Origin: Dyadobacter diqingensis
GTDB taxonomy: Bacteria; Bacteroidota; Bacteroidia; Cytophagales; Spirosomataceae
Reading direction: 5' to 3'
Length of the DNA stretch: 64,000 bases
Assembly (NCBI RefSeq): GCF_024220585.1
Contig: NZ_JAMXKF010000011.1
Location: forward strand, 171,487 to 235,486
Part shown: positions 34,282 through 43,071 of the stretch, one piece after another
How the letters are laid out: the number at the start of each line of letters is the position of its first letter
Numbering within the stretch: position 1 is the first letter of the stretch
Program-made: the position numbers and the translations under genes
The notes under the pieces: model-generated
Told to the model about the DNA's origin: nothing
Databases searched by the model: none
What the model saw: the letters and a program-made list of their open reading frames with translations, nothing else

Positions 34282-35196
34282 ATGAAAAACTTAATTTCTT
34301 CCCTGCTTATTTATTGTGTCGCCCTTGCATTCCTGAATTTTAGGTTTGCCGATGATTTCTCAGAATTTGAAACGACTTCCCGTGATGTGCATGAGCGGTT
34401 GTGGAATGTGCTGCAACACAACGGGCTTAATGTTCCCTATGTAAGCAATAATATAAAAACTGCCTGCCGTGCTTTTCCAGGAGAACAACAGGCTGCTGCC
34501 GTCAAAAAGATTGGCGGCCTTTGCAAAGCATATTATGCTTCCGATGATTTTAAAAAGCGTTATCAGGATTGGCTCGCGAAAACATTTACGCAAACGACCG
34601 TTCAGCTTCCGGAGCGCCGGATCAAGCAGATCCGTGACGACAGACAGAAAAATGTGGATATGATGAAAGAACAGGATGTCGCTCCGGTGATCGATATGCA
34701 GATTTCAGCAAACCAGAGTTTTGCGGAAATGGGGAATATGTTAAACAGTTTGCCGGCCGACCAGCGAGCTGATTTTAAAAAGCAGGTCGATAACGGAAAA
34801 CGAAATGTGGCTGAATACAAAAGATTGAAACAGCTTCTGAAAACAGACTACGCGGCATTTAAAAAACAATATGCAGAGCTTCAGGCGCAGGAACAAATTG
34901 ATCAGGAACTCGATCAGCTGACGAGAAATAACAAGTCGAATGCTGCGGAATTTGAAAAATGGAAAGACCCTAAAAAAGTGCTTTCAGCCAAGTTGGGTGA
35001 ATTCTTGGCGAAAACTCAGGGAGTTGATTTTGCTGCCCAGACGAAACTGGTTAACGGCAGGAAAAAATTTGTGAACGGAGCCTATGAAGGAAAAAGCGAC
35101 CTCTGGAAATTTTGCTACCGGATGGGTCAGGCTCCCACCAATGCTGCACGTACTTTCGCCCAGCAATGGCAGACCGAATTGAAAAATAATATATAG
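34282..35196 (+). CDS. Exported helical protein of unknown function
   Basis: 304 residues with an N-terminal hydrophobic signal segment (ISSLLIYCVALAFLNF). The rest is highly charged and helical, with coiled-coil-like stretches around KQVDNGKRNVAEYKRLKQ and KKQYAELQAQEQIDQELDQL. No catalytic motif or known family is visible. It is likely co-transcribed with the small Cys-rich lipoprotein upstream and ends before a good terminator at 35231. The two may form a small envelope module. Confidence 0.7.
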   Translation: MKNLISSLLIYCVALAFLNFRFADDFSEFETTSRDVHERLWNVLQHNGLNVPYVSNNIKTACRAFPGEQQAAAVKKIGGLCKAYYASDDFKKRYQDWLAKTFTQTTVQLPERRIKQIRDDRQKNVDMMKEQDVAPVIDMQISANQSFAEMGNMLNSLPADQRADFKKQVDNGKRNVAEYKRLKQLLKTDYAAFKKQYAELQAQEQIDQELDQLTRNNKSNAAEFEKWKDPKKVLSAKLGEFLAKTQGVDFAAQTKLVNGRKKFVNGAYEGKSDLWKFCYRMGQAPTNAARTFAQQWQTELKNNI

Positions 35197-35230
35197 TGAG
35201 TGGGATTAACAGGTTAGGTAGTTAGATAGT

Positions 35231-35268
35231 AAATAGGTCAGTTTTTCAGAAGCTGACCTATTTTGTTT
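35231..35268 (+). terminator. Rho-independent terminator
   Basis: Stem AAATAGGTCAG (35231-35241) pairs with CTGACCTATTT (35253-35263), followed by a T-rich tract. Ends the small-lipoprotein/helical-protein transcript. Confidence 0.8.
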
Positions 35269-35321
35269 TGAAAGCGATTTGCTGTTATCTTGTGTACAAA
35301 TACACACTATAACATAAAAAG

Positions 35322-36428
35322 ATGATGAATTTCGATTTATTGGTACACACCATTCATGATACGCATGCTACGCTTCAGCAAAGTGCGATCAAAGCGATCA
35401 ACAAACATTTGACGATCAGAAACTGGCTCATCGGCTTTTACATCGTAGAATTTGAACAAAAAGGGGAGGATCGGGCGAGGTATGGGGAGCGATTGTTGGA
35501 TGAGTTGGGGACGGCGCTTCAAATAAAAGGGCTCGGGTCCAGAAACTTAAAGCTCTTCAGACAGTTTTATTTTGCTTATCCTCAAATTGTGCAGACAGCG
35601 TCTGCACAATTGAAAAGAGCGGAAATTGGGGTTTCTGAAAAGTCCATCGGTATAAACAAGTTTGATGCTGAAATGTTACATTTGCTCGCCGCATCACCAA
35701 CGGAGCAGACAGGGAAACCTGATAAGTTATCTTCGGATTTGCTGACAACAAAGCTGTCTTTTTCACATCTTACGTTGTTGTTACCAATCAAAAATCAAAT
35801 TAAGCGCACTTTTTACGAAATCGCCTGCATCAAGGGCAACTGGAGTGTCAGCGAATTGAAGCGTCAGATTAATACGTTGTATTTCGAGCGCTCTGGAATG
35901 AGCCTGAATCCGGAGAAATTGAGTCTGGATGTTCAGGAAAATGCTGAGAAAGTCAGAGTGTCAGACATCATCAAATCTCCTTTTACCTTTGAATTTTTGG
36001 GATTGAAATCAAGGGACACTGTTTACGAAAATGACCTGGAGCAAGCCCTTGTAGATCACCTCGAAGAATTTTTGATTGAACTGGGTCATGGTTTTTGCTT
36101 TGAGGCCAAACAAAAACGTATAACCATAGGGGACGAATATTTCTTTATCGACCTCGTTTTTTACCACCGGGTTTTAAAATGTCACGTTCTGGTCGAACTC
36201 AAAACCGATGAGGTGAAACATGAACATATCGGGCAGCTCAAAACCTATATCAATTACTATAAAAAAGAGATTATGCTGGAAGGAGATAATCCTCCGGTTG
36301 GAATTCTTCTGGTAACCGATCAGAACAAAGCACTGGTCGAATATGCGGTAGCAGACACGGATATGGCCTTATTGTCAGCAAATACATTCTTGAATTGCCA
36401 AGTAAAGAGCAACTTGAAGTATTTATAA
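35322..36428 (+). CDS. DUF1016/YhcG family PD-(D/E)xK nuclease, C-terminus changed by frameshift
   Basis: 368 residues. N-terminal helical DUF1016_N part (about 15-150, including RYGERLLDELG, GLGSRNLKLFRQFYFAYP) and a C-terminal nuclease-like domain (about 240-360) with FIDLVFYHRVLKCHVLVELK, where D and the E-x-K match the PD-(D/E)xK active site. Near 36367 the frame departs from the family: one base is missing. In the +1 frame the next 27 codons read IVSKYILELPSKEQLEVFIK and end at a stop at 36449-36451, the normal family C-terminus. The catalytic core is intact, so it may still work. Function of the family is unclear; members are often found near mobile or defence genes, but none is next to this one. 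Confidence 0.85.
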   Translation: MMNFDLLVHTIHDTHATLQQSAIKAINKHLTIRNWLIGFYIVEFEQKGEDRARYGERLLDELGTALQIKGLGSRNLKLFRQFYFAYPQIVQTASAQLKRAEIGVSEKSIGINKFDAEMLHLLAASPTEQTGKPDKLSSDLLTTKLSFSHLTLLLPIKNQIKRTFYEIACIKGNWSVSELKRQINTLYFERSGMSLNPEKLSLDVQENAEKVRVSDIIKSPFTFEFLGLKSRDTVYENDLEQALVDHLEEFLIELGHGFCFEAKQKRITIGDEYFFIDLVFYHRVLKCHVLVELKTDEVKHEHIGQLKTYINYYKKEIMLEGDNPPVGILLVTDQNKALVEYAVADTDMALLSANTFLNCQVKSNLKYL

Positions 36429-36453
36429 AAAACGAGTTGAATCAGCTTTAAAC

Positions 36454-36951
36454 TTAGGAGACACGTTGGTACACTGTTTCCGTAGCTTTGTCTTCCTGGC
36501 CTTCGGGTGAGATATTGTAGGCGGTTATGATCAGATTATTTTCATCGATCAACTCGAAAACCGTTCGCCAGCCCCATGGTTCGGGAATATCCGGGCCGCC
36601 ATAACTTCCCAAAACTGAAAAGCCACGATCGGTGATATTTCCTTCGGACAAAAGTATTCCGGTCCCCATATGAAAACTGTCGACCCATGAGCACTGGACC
36701 TTGTTGTTTGCAATATCAAAACCAAAGGTAGCAACGCCTTCAAAATAATTCCCGTTCAGGCTTCCCTGGTATGCATGAAGAAGAAAGCGGCCCTCCATGA
36801 TCGGACGTATCGTTCCCTTCATGGGCGATTCATCGGCCAGCACATTGGGTTCGAACCAGGTTTTGGTTATTCCTTCCCATTGTCCCGCCAAAGTACCCAA
36901 CTGTTTATGGACACCTGATTGCAATGAAATTTCAAACTTGTTTTCGCTCAT
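36454..36951 (-). CDS. DUF1579 family protein
   Basis: 165 residues without a signal peptide. Matches the DUF1579 pattern: a GQWEGITKTWFEP start, GRFLLHAYQG, FEGVATFGFD, VQCSWVDSFHMG and a C-terminal TAYNISPEGQEDKATETVYQR. These are lipocalin-like beta-barrel cytosolic proteins of unknown role. Downstream end of a three-gene minus-strand run with 36954 and 37429 (spacings 2 and 4 bases), hence an operon. Divergent from the GlxA-type regulator at 38014, which may control it. Confidence 0.85.
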   Translation of the reverse strand: MSENKFEISLQSGVHKQLGTLAGQWEGITKTWFEPNVLADESPMKGTIRPIMEGRFLLHAYQGSLNGNYFEGVATFGFDIANNKVQCSWVDSFHMGTGILLSEGNITDRGFSVLGSYGGPDIPEPWGWRTVFELIDENNLIITAYNISPEGQEDKATETVYQRVS

Positions 36952-36953
36952 GA

Positions 36954-37424
36954 TTACTTACCGTTACCTTGTCCGGATTTAATTTTTCCTTTTTCGGATA
37001 ATGCATGCTCCGATGTTCTTGTCATGGTTTTAATAAATTCCACTTTTTTAAAACGTAATGCACTCCAGTCTTCATCGATGGCTACCATGCGTACGGGTTC
37101 GAGATCATAGTTGCCCATGATTTGCCAGCCGGTATCACGGTTAAAGTCGCATTTGTATTTTTTTGAAGTGCCTTTTGGATAACACATCCAGAGAAGCGCG
37201 TCGCCTTTGAGAAGCGGGGCTATTGTCGGAATTAAATGATCAATTTCGCTTTGTCTGGTAACGAAAAGGAGGATAAATTCAATGTCAGATAATCCTTCCA
37301 GCGTATCGATAACCGTGGTTTCATCACGGATGCTGTCCAGATTTACCTGGAATGAATCCGGTCCGTTGACCACAACTACGGCTTTCTGGTTTTTCAGGTT
37401 TAGTTTTTTAAAAACGGCATCCAT
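36954..37424 (-). CDS. Conserved hypothetical protein, possible DUF3052-like
   Basis: 156 residues, no signal or membrane segment. Begins KKLNLKNQKAVVVVNGPDSF and has a central IEFILLFVTRQSEI...GDALLWMCYPKGTSKKYK stretch; this recalls small DUF3052-type proteins, but I am not sure. It sits between the VOC and DUF1579 genes in a tight operon. No function assigned. Confidence 0.6.
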   Translation of the reverse strand: MDAVFKKLNLKNQKAVVVVNGPDSFQVNLDSIRDETTVIDTLEGLSDIEFILLFVTRQSEIDHLIPTIAPLLKGDALLWMCYPKGTSKKYKCDFNRDTGWQIMGNYDLEPVRMVAIDEDWSALRFKKVEFIKTMTRTSEHALSEKGKIKSGQGNGK

Positions 37425-37428
37425 CTTA

Positions 37429-37818
37429 TCAGTTTTTTTTCAAACGCTCATCTTCTTTGAGCAGGAGAACCACACCGGCAGGATCCGACATCCAGTTTCC
37501 CTTCATATCGTCAGGCAGTTTTTCAAGCTCTGGTCTGAAATTTACTCCATTTTCTGATAAATATGTTCTCGCCAGATGAATATCGTCTGTGTTTAATTCA
37601 AACCATATATCCGTCTGGCTAAAATGATCAACGCGGTCAAACCATAGCGTAAGAGTCCCAAAACGGCAATAATGACTTTGACCAGTATATTCATGGAAAT
37701 AGGGTGTCAGTTCGAAACCAAGAACATCCCGGTAAAACGTGATGGTTTTATCATATCGGTCGAGCGGAATTTTGACGGCGACGTTTACACCTCCATCAAA
37801 CACAGGTCTGCTACTCAT
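37429..37818 (-). CDS. VOC (glyoxalase/bleomycin resistance) family protein
   Basis: 129 residues, one VOC module pair: VAVKIPLDRYDKTITFYRDVLGF at the start, then FGTLTLWFDRVDHF and a C-terminal MSDPAGVVLLLKE. These metal-binding folds serve in isomerases, dioxygenases or binding proteins; no substrate is evident. It is the first gene of the minus-strand operon 37818-36454 and is divergent from the GlxA-type regulator. A minus-strand TAATTTTG (37918 to 37911) may be its promoter's -7 element. Confidence 0.85.
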   Translation of the reverse strand: MSSRPVFDGGVNVAVKIPLDRYDKTITFYRDVLGFELTPYFHEYTGQSHYCRFGTLTLWFDRVDHFSQTDIWFELNTDDIHLARTYLSENGVNFRPELEKLPDDMKGNWMSDPAGVVLLLKEDERLKKN

Positions 37819-38013
37819 ATATTTTGATGATCATTGATGGCCCTCTGTCGTTTCTGAGGAAAGCCTGGTACGTGACAAGTTTCATAGCACTTATTTATCA
37901 TGTTACAGGACAAAATTAAGTATATTGGCGAACTCAAATGCAGGCCTAAAAAGTCATTCGCAAGGGGTATTTGAGACAAAAATTAGATTAGTCATGATTT
38001 TAACGAAAATAAG

Positions 38014-39012
38014 ATGGTACAACTAGCTCTTTTAATTACAAACAAACACCGTTTATTAAGCGTGGCTGCTATCCTGGATGTTTTTGAATCGGTAAACCGG
38101 TTTTATGAATCGAATGGAGAATCACGTTTTTTTGATATAAAATTATTCACCCTCGCCACGGAATCTCCGGGTGTAATGACTTTCGGTAACCATCAGCTTC
38201 AGCCCGTCCGCATGGCAGAACAGCAAGATCTGATATTGATTCCCGCATTTTCGGCAACAGATACCAATGAAGCCGTGCAGGAAAACAGATCCTTGATCCC
38301 ATGGTTGCAGCAGCAATATCAGAAGGGGGCCGAAATTGCAAGTTTCTGTACCGGAGCCTTTTTGCTGGCTGCCACCGGACTTTTAAATGGAAAAAGTGCC
38401 ACTACCCATGTTAATGCCACGGCGAATTTTGCAGCTGCTTTTCCCGCGGTTCGCCTCTATGGCGACGCGATTGTGACGGACGAGGCCGGGATATATACCA
38501 GTGGAGGAGCGACCAGCAGCTTTCACCTGATGCTGCACCTGATCAAACTGTACTGCGGTCGGGAAGTAACGATACACATTGCCAAATTGTTTGCCATTGA
38601 TATGGACCGTGAGCAGCAGGCTTATTTCGGCACTTTTCAGCCTCCGCAAAACCATGGGGATAACCTCGTTACCATGGCTCAGAAACGGATCGAGGATGCA
38701 TATCAGGAAGTAAGCACGATTGAGGAAATGATACAGGATATTCCGGCCAGCCGTCGGAACGTTGTCCGTAGGTTCAAGCTCGCGACCGGTGTTACCCCCA
38801 TAGAATACCTTCAGAAAACCAGGATTGAAGCAGCCAAAAAACTATTGGAACAAACCGACCAGAGTGTGTTGGAAGTCATGTTGAATTCCGGATACAATGA
38901 TTTGAAAGCTTTCCGGCAATTGTTCAAAAAGAGTGCCGGTATGACTCCGAAATCTTATCGCGAGAAGTTTAACGCCGGCAGAATGGAAAGCGTCGGATAT
39001 GCCCGAAAGTAA
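38014..39012 (+). CDS. GlxA family AraC-type regulator with DJ-1/PfpI domain
   Basis: 332 residues. N-terminal DJ-1/PfpI-like domain (about 1-180) with the nucleophile-elbow cysteine in ASFCTGAFLLAATG (C112) and a C-terminal AraC double helix-turn-helix (about 215-320: DIPASRRNVVRRFKLATGVTPIEYL, VMLNSGYNDLKAFRQLFKKSAGMTPKSYR read in pieces). Members regulate nearby genes in response to small amines or aldehydes. It is divergent from the VOC/DUF operon at 37818, its most likely target, with about 195 bases between them. Confidence 0.92.
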   Translation: MVQLALLITNKHRLLSVAAILDVFESVNRFYESNGESRFFDIKLFTLATESPGVMTFGNHQLQPVRMAEQQDLILIPAFSATDTNEAVQENRSLIPWLQQQYQKGAEIASFCTGAFLLAATGLLNGKSATTHVNATANFAAAFPAVRLYGDAIVTDEAGIYTSGGATSSFHLMLHLIKLYCGREVTIHIAKLFAIDMDREQQAYFGTFQPPQNHGDNLVTMAQKRIEDAYQEVSTIEEMIQDIPASRRNVVRRFKLATGVTPIEYLQKTRIEAAKKLLEQTDQSVLEVMLNSGYNDLKAFRQLFKKSAGMTPKSYREKFNAGRMESVGYARK

Positions 39013-39066
39013 TAAAATATTGCTAATTTGGTTTAGCATTTCAAGCATTATCAATTCATCTCAACT

Positions 39067-41523
39067 ATGTTAGCCACTTCAAGATCATTAAAGATTATCG
39101 TCATACTATGGAGCGTTCTGCTGGGAAAGCAGGTGTGCGCTCAGGACAGCTGGCCGAAAGAGTTATCGTTTTCGGGCGGAGGTGTCATAACGATTTACCA
39201 GCCACAGCCTGAAAAACTATCCGGGGATAACCTTGATTTCCGTGCAGCAGTGTCGGTCAGGAAGAAATCAGGCGACGAGCCGGTTTTTGGAGCGATGTGG
39301 GTCCAGGCACAACTGGATAGTCGCGGAAGTAATGCGACGGTAAAACAGGTTACGGTCAGGCAGTCCAAATTTGCGGATCAGGAAACGATATCGGCAGCTG
39401 ATTTTAAAAGATCAGTAGAACAGGGTTTTCCCGGTCTTCGTGTACAGTTTTCAAAAGAAAACCTTCAGGCTTCCATTAATCAGCAACGGGGCGGAGAGAA
39501 TTTGAAAAATGATCCGCCACTGATCATCTATCGTGACAAACCTACGACACTGATCGTGCTGGATGGTGAACCTTTGGAAGAAACCGACGAGGAGCTGAAA
39601 ATGACGCGGGTTGTGAATACACCTTATCTGATCGTTAAAAATCCCGACGATAAGAAATATTATTTGTACGGAGGAAGTTTCTGGTACAGCTCCACGCGCA
39701 TTAAAGACGGTTGGGTAAATGTAAAAAAACTGCCCTCGCGGATAAAAAAGGTGGATGCCAAAATGAAAGAGGAAGAAAAGAAAGCATCTAGTGAAAATGA
39801 CCCAACGAGCAAGTTTACCACACCGACGGCCATTTTGGTTGTAACGGAGCCTGCTGAGCTTATTCAGACGGAGGGGAAACCAACGTATCAATCCGTGCAA
39901 GGTTCTACACTTTTGTATGTCAACAACTCGCTGGATGAGATTTTTAAAGATATTGACAGTCAGAAAAATTACATTCTTATTGCCGGGCGCTGGTATCGGA
40001 GCTCCTCTCTGAATGGCCCCTGGGAATATGTTTCTCAGGATGCGCTACCCAGTGCTTTCGCAGATATTCCGGCGGGGTCGGAAAAGGATGGCGTGCTGGC
40101 GAGCGTAGCAGGAACCGACGAAGCCTATGAAGCAGTAATGGATGCGCAAATTCCCCAAACCGCAAAAGTGGACCGCTCTACGGCGCGGGTTGAAGTGAAC
40201 TATGACGGAAATCCAAGTTTTGCCCCCATTGAAAATACAAATCTGTCGATTGCCGAAAATAGTAATATCACCGTCATGCGGGCTGCCAACAACCGGTTTT
40301 ATGCCCTTGATAACGGAATTTGGTATGTGAGCAATGATCCTTATGGCCCATGGCAGGTAGCCAATGAGCGCCCCGCCGATGTTGACAGAATTCCTCCAAG
40401 CAGCAGCGCCTACAATGCGAGGTATGTACAGATCTATGAAACGACACCGCAGTATGTCTACGTAGGATATACGCAAGGTTATATGGGGAATTACATTTAT
40501 GGCCCGACCGTTGTGTGGGGAACCGGTTGGCATTACCGGCCATGGAGAGGCAGATATTACCGCCCGAGGCCGATTACCTGGGGTTTTGGCATGCACTATA
40601 ATCCCTGGACAGGCTGGTCCATGAGTTTTGGACTGGGCTTCAATGTTGGCTGGTACCACTATGCATACAGCCGCCCTTACTACGGAGGAGGTTGGTTTGG
40701 ACCGCCTGCTTACCGTCCTCCACATCGTCCATGGGGATGGAATGGTGGATATTATGGAAATCGGCCAGGTTATAACCGTCCGGGAGGAAACGACTATAAC
40801 AATCGTCCAAGACCCAATGTTGCCGTTAACAGACCAAGGCCAGGTGGCGGGTATACCCGACCGGGAGGTGATTACACCCGACCTGGCAGTAACAATAATT
40901 TATATCGCGACCGCAAATACGTTGTTTCGACACGGGATAATGTTTTCAGACCGGTGACACGGCCTTCGACAGGCAGGCCATCAACTGGTGATAATTCAAC
41001 AGGCAGGCCGCCTGTCACGAGACCGGGGACAGGTAATAATGACAACGGAAGACCGAATATCGGAAGGCCATCAACAGGGTCGGGAGGCGTTACCGTTCCG
41101 GACAGAACAAGGCCGTCCACTGGCGACAATTCGTCGGGCAGGCCTTCGGTTACAAGGCCGGGGACCGGAAATAACGATAACGCCAGACCTGATATCGGAC
41201 GACCATCAACCGGCTCGGGAGGTGTGACTGTTCCTGACAGAACGAGACCATCCACGGGCGGCGGACAAACCACCCGTCCGGAAGTCACCCGACCAGAGGT
41301 TACCCGTCCGGTTACGAGACCGACCGAGTCGGGGCGCCAGCCAGCGGTGCAGCCTAACCGCGATCGCCCGCCTGTTACGCGCCCGTCGGTTAACCCGGGA
41401 CAAAATACCCGTCCTCCACAAAGCCAGCAACCGGCAGTGAATCAGCCCAGACCGGCCACGAGATCTGGTGGAGAACAGTCGAGGCAGCCGTCACAAAGGT
41501 CAAATCCGAGAGGTCAGGAATAA
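39067..41523 (+). CDS. Large secreted Tyr/Gly/Pro-rich protein (often called carbohydrate-binding family V/XII)
   Basis: 818 residues with a signal peptide ending near QVCAQ. Residues 25-450 are an ordered part with several YLY/WY-rich repeats (KYYLYGGSFWYSST, NYILIAGRWYRSSSL, NRFYALDNGIWYVSNDPYGPW). About 460-580 is rich in Tyr, Gly and Trp (YGPTVVWGTGWHYRPWRGRYY). The last 250 residues are low-complexity RP/TG repeats, including a 45-residue unit (RPSTGDNS...) in two tandem copies. Bacteroidota proteins with this layout are labelled carbohydrate-binding family V/XII, without experimental proof that I know of. Probably a surface or wall-like protein. Ends before a bidirectional terminator. 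Confidence 0.65.
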   Translation: MLATSRSLKIIVILWSVLLGKQVCAQDSWPKELSFSGGGVITIYQPQPEKLSGDNLDFRAAVSVRKKSGDEPVFGAMWVQAQLDSRGSNATVKQVTVRQSKFADQETISAADFKRSVEQGFPGLRVQFSKENLQASINQQRGGENLKNDPPLIIYRDKPTTLIVLDGEPLEETDEELKMTRVVNTPYLIVKNPDDKKYYLYGGSFWYSSTRIKDGWVNVKKLPSRIKKVDAKMKEEEKKASSENDPTSKFTTPTAILVVTEPAELIQTEGKPTYQSVQGSTLLYVNNSLDEIFKDIDSQKNYILIAGRWYRSSSLNGPWEYVSQDALPSAFADIPAGSEKDGVLASVAGTDEAYEAVMDAQIPQTAKVDRSTARVEVNYDGNPSFAPIENTNLSIAENSNITVMRAANNRFYALDNGIWYVSNDPYGPWQVANERPADVDRIPPSSSAYNARYVQIYETTPQYVYVGYTQGYMGNYIYGPTVVWGTGWHYRPWRGRYYRPRPITWGFGMHYNPWTGWSMSFGLGFNVGWYHYAYSRPYYGGGWFGPPAYRPPHRPWGWNGGYYGNRPGYNRPGGNDYNNRPRPNVAVNRPRPGGGYTRPGGDYTRPGSNNNLYRDRKYVVSTRDNVFRPVTRPSTGRPSTGDNSTGRPPVTRPGTGNNDNGRPNIGRPSTGSGGVTVPDRTRPSTGDNSSGRPSVTRPGTGNNDNARPDIGRPSTGSGGVTVPDRTRPSTGGGQTTRPEVTRPEVTRPVTRPTESGRQPAVQPNRDRPPVTRPSVNPGQNTRPPQSQQPAVNQPRPATRSGGEQSRQPSQRSNPRGQE
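40978..41247 (+). repeat. Two tandem copies of a 135-bp coding repeat
   Basis: The phrase starting CCATCAACTGG at 40978 and CCGTCCACTGG at 41113 opens two 135-base (45-codon) copies with many silent changes. They encode the RPSTGDN...GSGGVTVPDRT unit of the secreted protein. Third-position divergence shows that the protein sequence is kept by selection. Confidence 0.8.
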
Positions 41524-41532
41524 ACTGAAAAT

Positions 41533-41571
41533 AAAAAAGGATGAATTCCAAACCGGAATTCATCCTTTTTT
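41533..41571. terminator. Bidirectional rho-independent terminator
   Basis: A 17-bp perfect stem (41533-41549 with 41555-41571; core GGATGAATTCC-aaacc-GGAATTCATCC) with A-run on the left and T-run on the right serves both convergent genes. Confidence 0.92.
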
Positions 41572-41589
41572 AGCAAATAGAGCCATATT

Positions 41590-41997
41590 TTATTCGAGAC
41601 GCACGAGGCACAGCACCTCGTTATCGTTTTTATACCATTCCAGGCAGTAACCGTCGTGGGCGATACGTGGGTCTTCAAGAAGTTTCATGAATGTGCTGCC
41701 GATGATCTGTGGATTTTTCATCCAGTCGATTATGGTTTCACTGATATATTGTCCTTTGACGATCGTGAATGGGGTATAACCTGCTTTTTCGGCTTCCCCG
41801 TCATGAAGTTCCGTAACGGCTGCCTTGTAAATGATCACCCCTTTTTCATTAGGACTGGATAACCCGTACCAGGTTCTTTTTTCGCAATCGGGTAGGGTCG
41901 CCTGTAAAGTGTCAAACGCTTCCTTTATCCCATCGGGAAAAGACTTGGCTGTATTACAAATGACTTTCAGATCTTCCTTCAATTCAAATGTTTCCAT
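41590..41997 (-). CDS. Conserved hypothetical protein, GyrI/DUF1801-like size
   Basis: 135 residues, cytosolic. Short motifs: FPDGIKEAFDTLQATLPDCEKRTWYGLS near the start recalls DUF1801-type proteins, but the second half (AGYTPFTIVKGQYISETIIDWM, GYCLEWYKNDNEVLCLVRLE) looks more like GyrI-type effector domains. I do not assign a family. Stands alone, convergent with the secreted protein gene and upstream-adjacent to nothing on its strand. Confidence 0.65.
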   Translation of the reverse strand: METFELKEDLKVICNTAKSFPDGIKEAFDTLQATLPDCEKRTWYGLSSPNEKGVIIYKAAVTELHDGEAEKAGYTPFTIVKGQYISETIIDWMKNPQIIGSTFMKLLEDPRIAHDGYCLEWYKNDNEVLCLVRLE

Positions 41998-42123
41998 AGC
42001 TTTCGGTTGTTTGTGCTTTGATTAACATAACACAAAGTAACGAGAAATTCAGGAAGTTATACGTCGGGGTTTGGGACAAGGACAGGGGGGAGGCAAGACA
42101 AATTTGTACTTTCTTGTGAACGG

Positions 42124-43014
42124 TTAATTCAGCTGATGTTTTTTAAAACCATTCGGTGTTACTCCGACCTCTTTCTTGAAAAGACGCGAAAAATAGGACA
42201 TATTTTCAAAACCTAACGTATAAGCAACCTCGGTAACGGATTGCTCCGGCCCTATCAGCATATTTTTGGCTTCCGAAATGAGATAGATATGGATCAATTC
42301 CAGTGCTGTTTTACCGCTTTCCTGTTTTAACAGATCACTCAGATAACGTGGAGAAACGTTCATTTGTCCGGCCATGTAGTTGACAGTCGGTAACCCGAGG
42401 GTCTGAAGGTTATCGCCCGAGAAATATTTGGCCAAGGTGTCGTTGAACTTTGTTACTGTTTTACCGGATAGCTGGGAGCGGTTCAGAAACTGGCGTTTGT
42501 AAAAACGCTGAGCGTATTTCAGCATGGAGCTCACATTGGATAACATAATCTCCCGGCTGAATTCATCCTGATTATTGTTGTACTCGGCTTCCAGCGCATG
42601 ATAAAACGACCAGATGATCTGCTCTTCTCTTGGTGACAGATGAAGCGCTTCATTGGTTTCGTAATCGAAGAAATGGTATTTTTTTATTTCATTATACAGC
42701 TCATGACCGTTCAGGAAATCTTCATGGATAAAAAGAAGGAAACCATCTTCGTCAAATTCCAGGTTTTTCATTTCGATTACCTGGCGCGGTTTAACAAACA
42801 TCATAGACCCGCAATCATGATCGTATTTTGTGCGGCCATACATGATCACACCGGATTTTAATTTTTTAAAACCGATCATGTAAAAGTCGCTCGTGAATTC
42901 ACGGTCACCAATGGAACAGGTTTTGTTACATTGGTACAGGCTGAACAGTGGATTTTCCGGTGGTGGAAATCCATTTTCGCGATGCAGGTCGCTCAGTTTT
43001 TTATAATGTTTCAT
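42124..43014 (-). CDS. AraC family transcriptional regulator
   Basis: 296 residues. N-terminal cupin-like sensory part and a C-terminal AraC domain (about 200-295) with GQMNVSPRYLSDLLKQESGK and VTEVAYTLGFENMSYFSRLFKKEVGVTPNGFKK. It lies 57 bases downstream of the SDR gene on the same strand. A hairpin AGGGTTCAG/CTGAACCCT (43030-43055) separates the two, and a TAACTTTG element (43064 to 43057, minus strand) may give it its own promoter. It may regulate the SDR gene. Confidence 0.9.
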   Translation of the reverse strand: MKHYKKLSDLHRENGFPPPENPLFSLYQCNKTCSIGDREFTSDFYMIGFKKLKSGVIMYGRTKYDHDCGSMMFVKPRQVIEMKNLEFDEDGFLLFIHEDFLNGHELYNEIKKYHFFDYETNEALHLSPREEQIIWSFYHALEAEYNNNQDEFSREIMLSNVSSMLKYAQRFYKRQFLNRSQLSGKTVTKFNDTLAKYFSGDNLQTLGLPTVNYMAGQMNVSPRYLSDLLKQESGKTALELIHIYLISEAKNMLIGPEQSVTEVAYTLGFENMSYFSRLFKKEVGVTPNGFKKHQLN

Positions 43015-43029
43015 ATGCCTGATTTTTGC

Positions 43030-43064
43030 AGGGTTCAGGACTGTCGCTGAACCCTACAAAGTTA
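43030..43064 (-). promoter_or_regulatory. Hairpin and possible promoter between SDR and AraC genes
   Basis: A 9-bp stem AGGGTTCAG (43030-43038) pairs with 43047-43055. On the minus strand TAACTTTG (43064 to 43057) fits TAnnTTTG, but I see no matching TTG upstream. The hairpin would lie in the araC leader. Confidence 0.35.
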
Positions 43065-43071
43065 TATTAAA

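Noticed and set aside
40045..40725. 226-codon minus-strand open frame
   Set aside because: Antisense shadow of the Tyr/Gly-rich secreted protein; the reading is caused by its biased codons.
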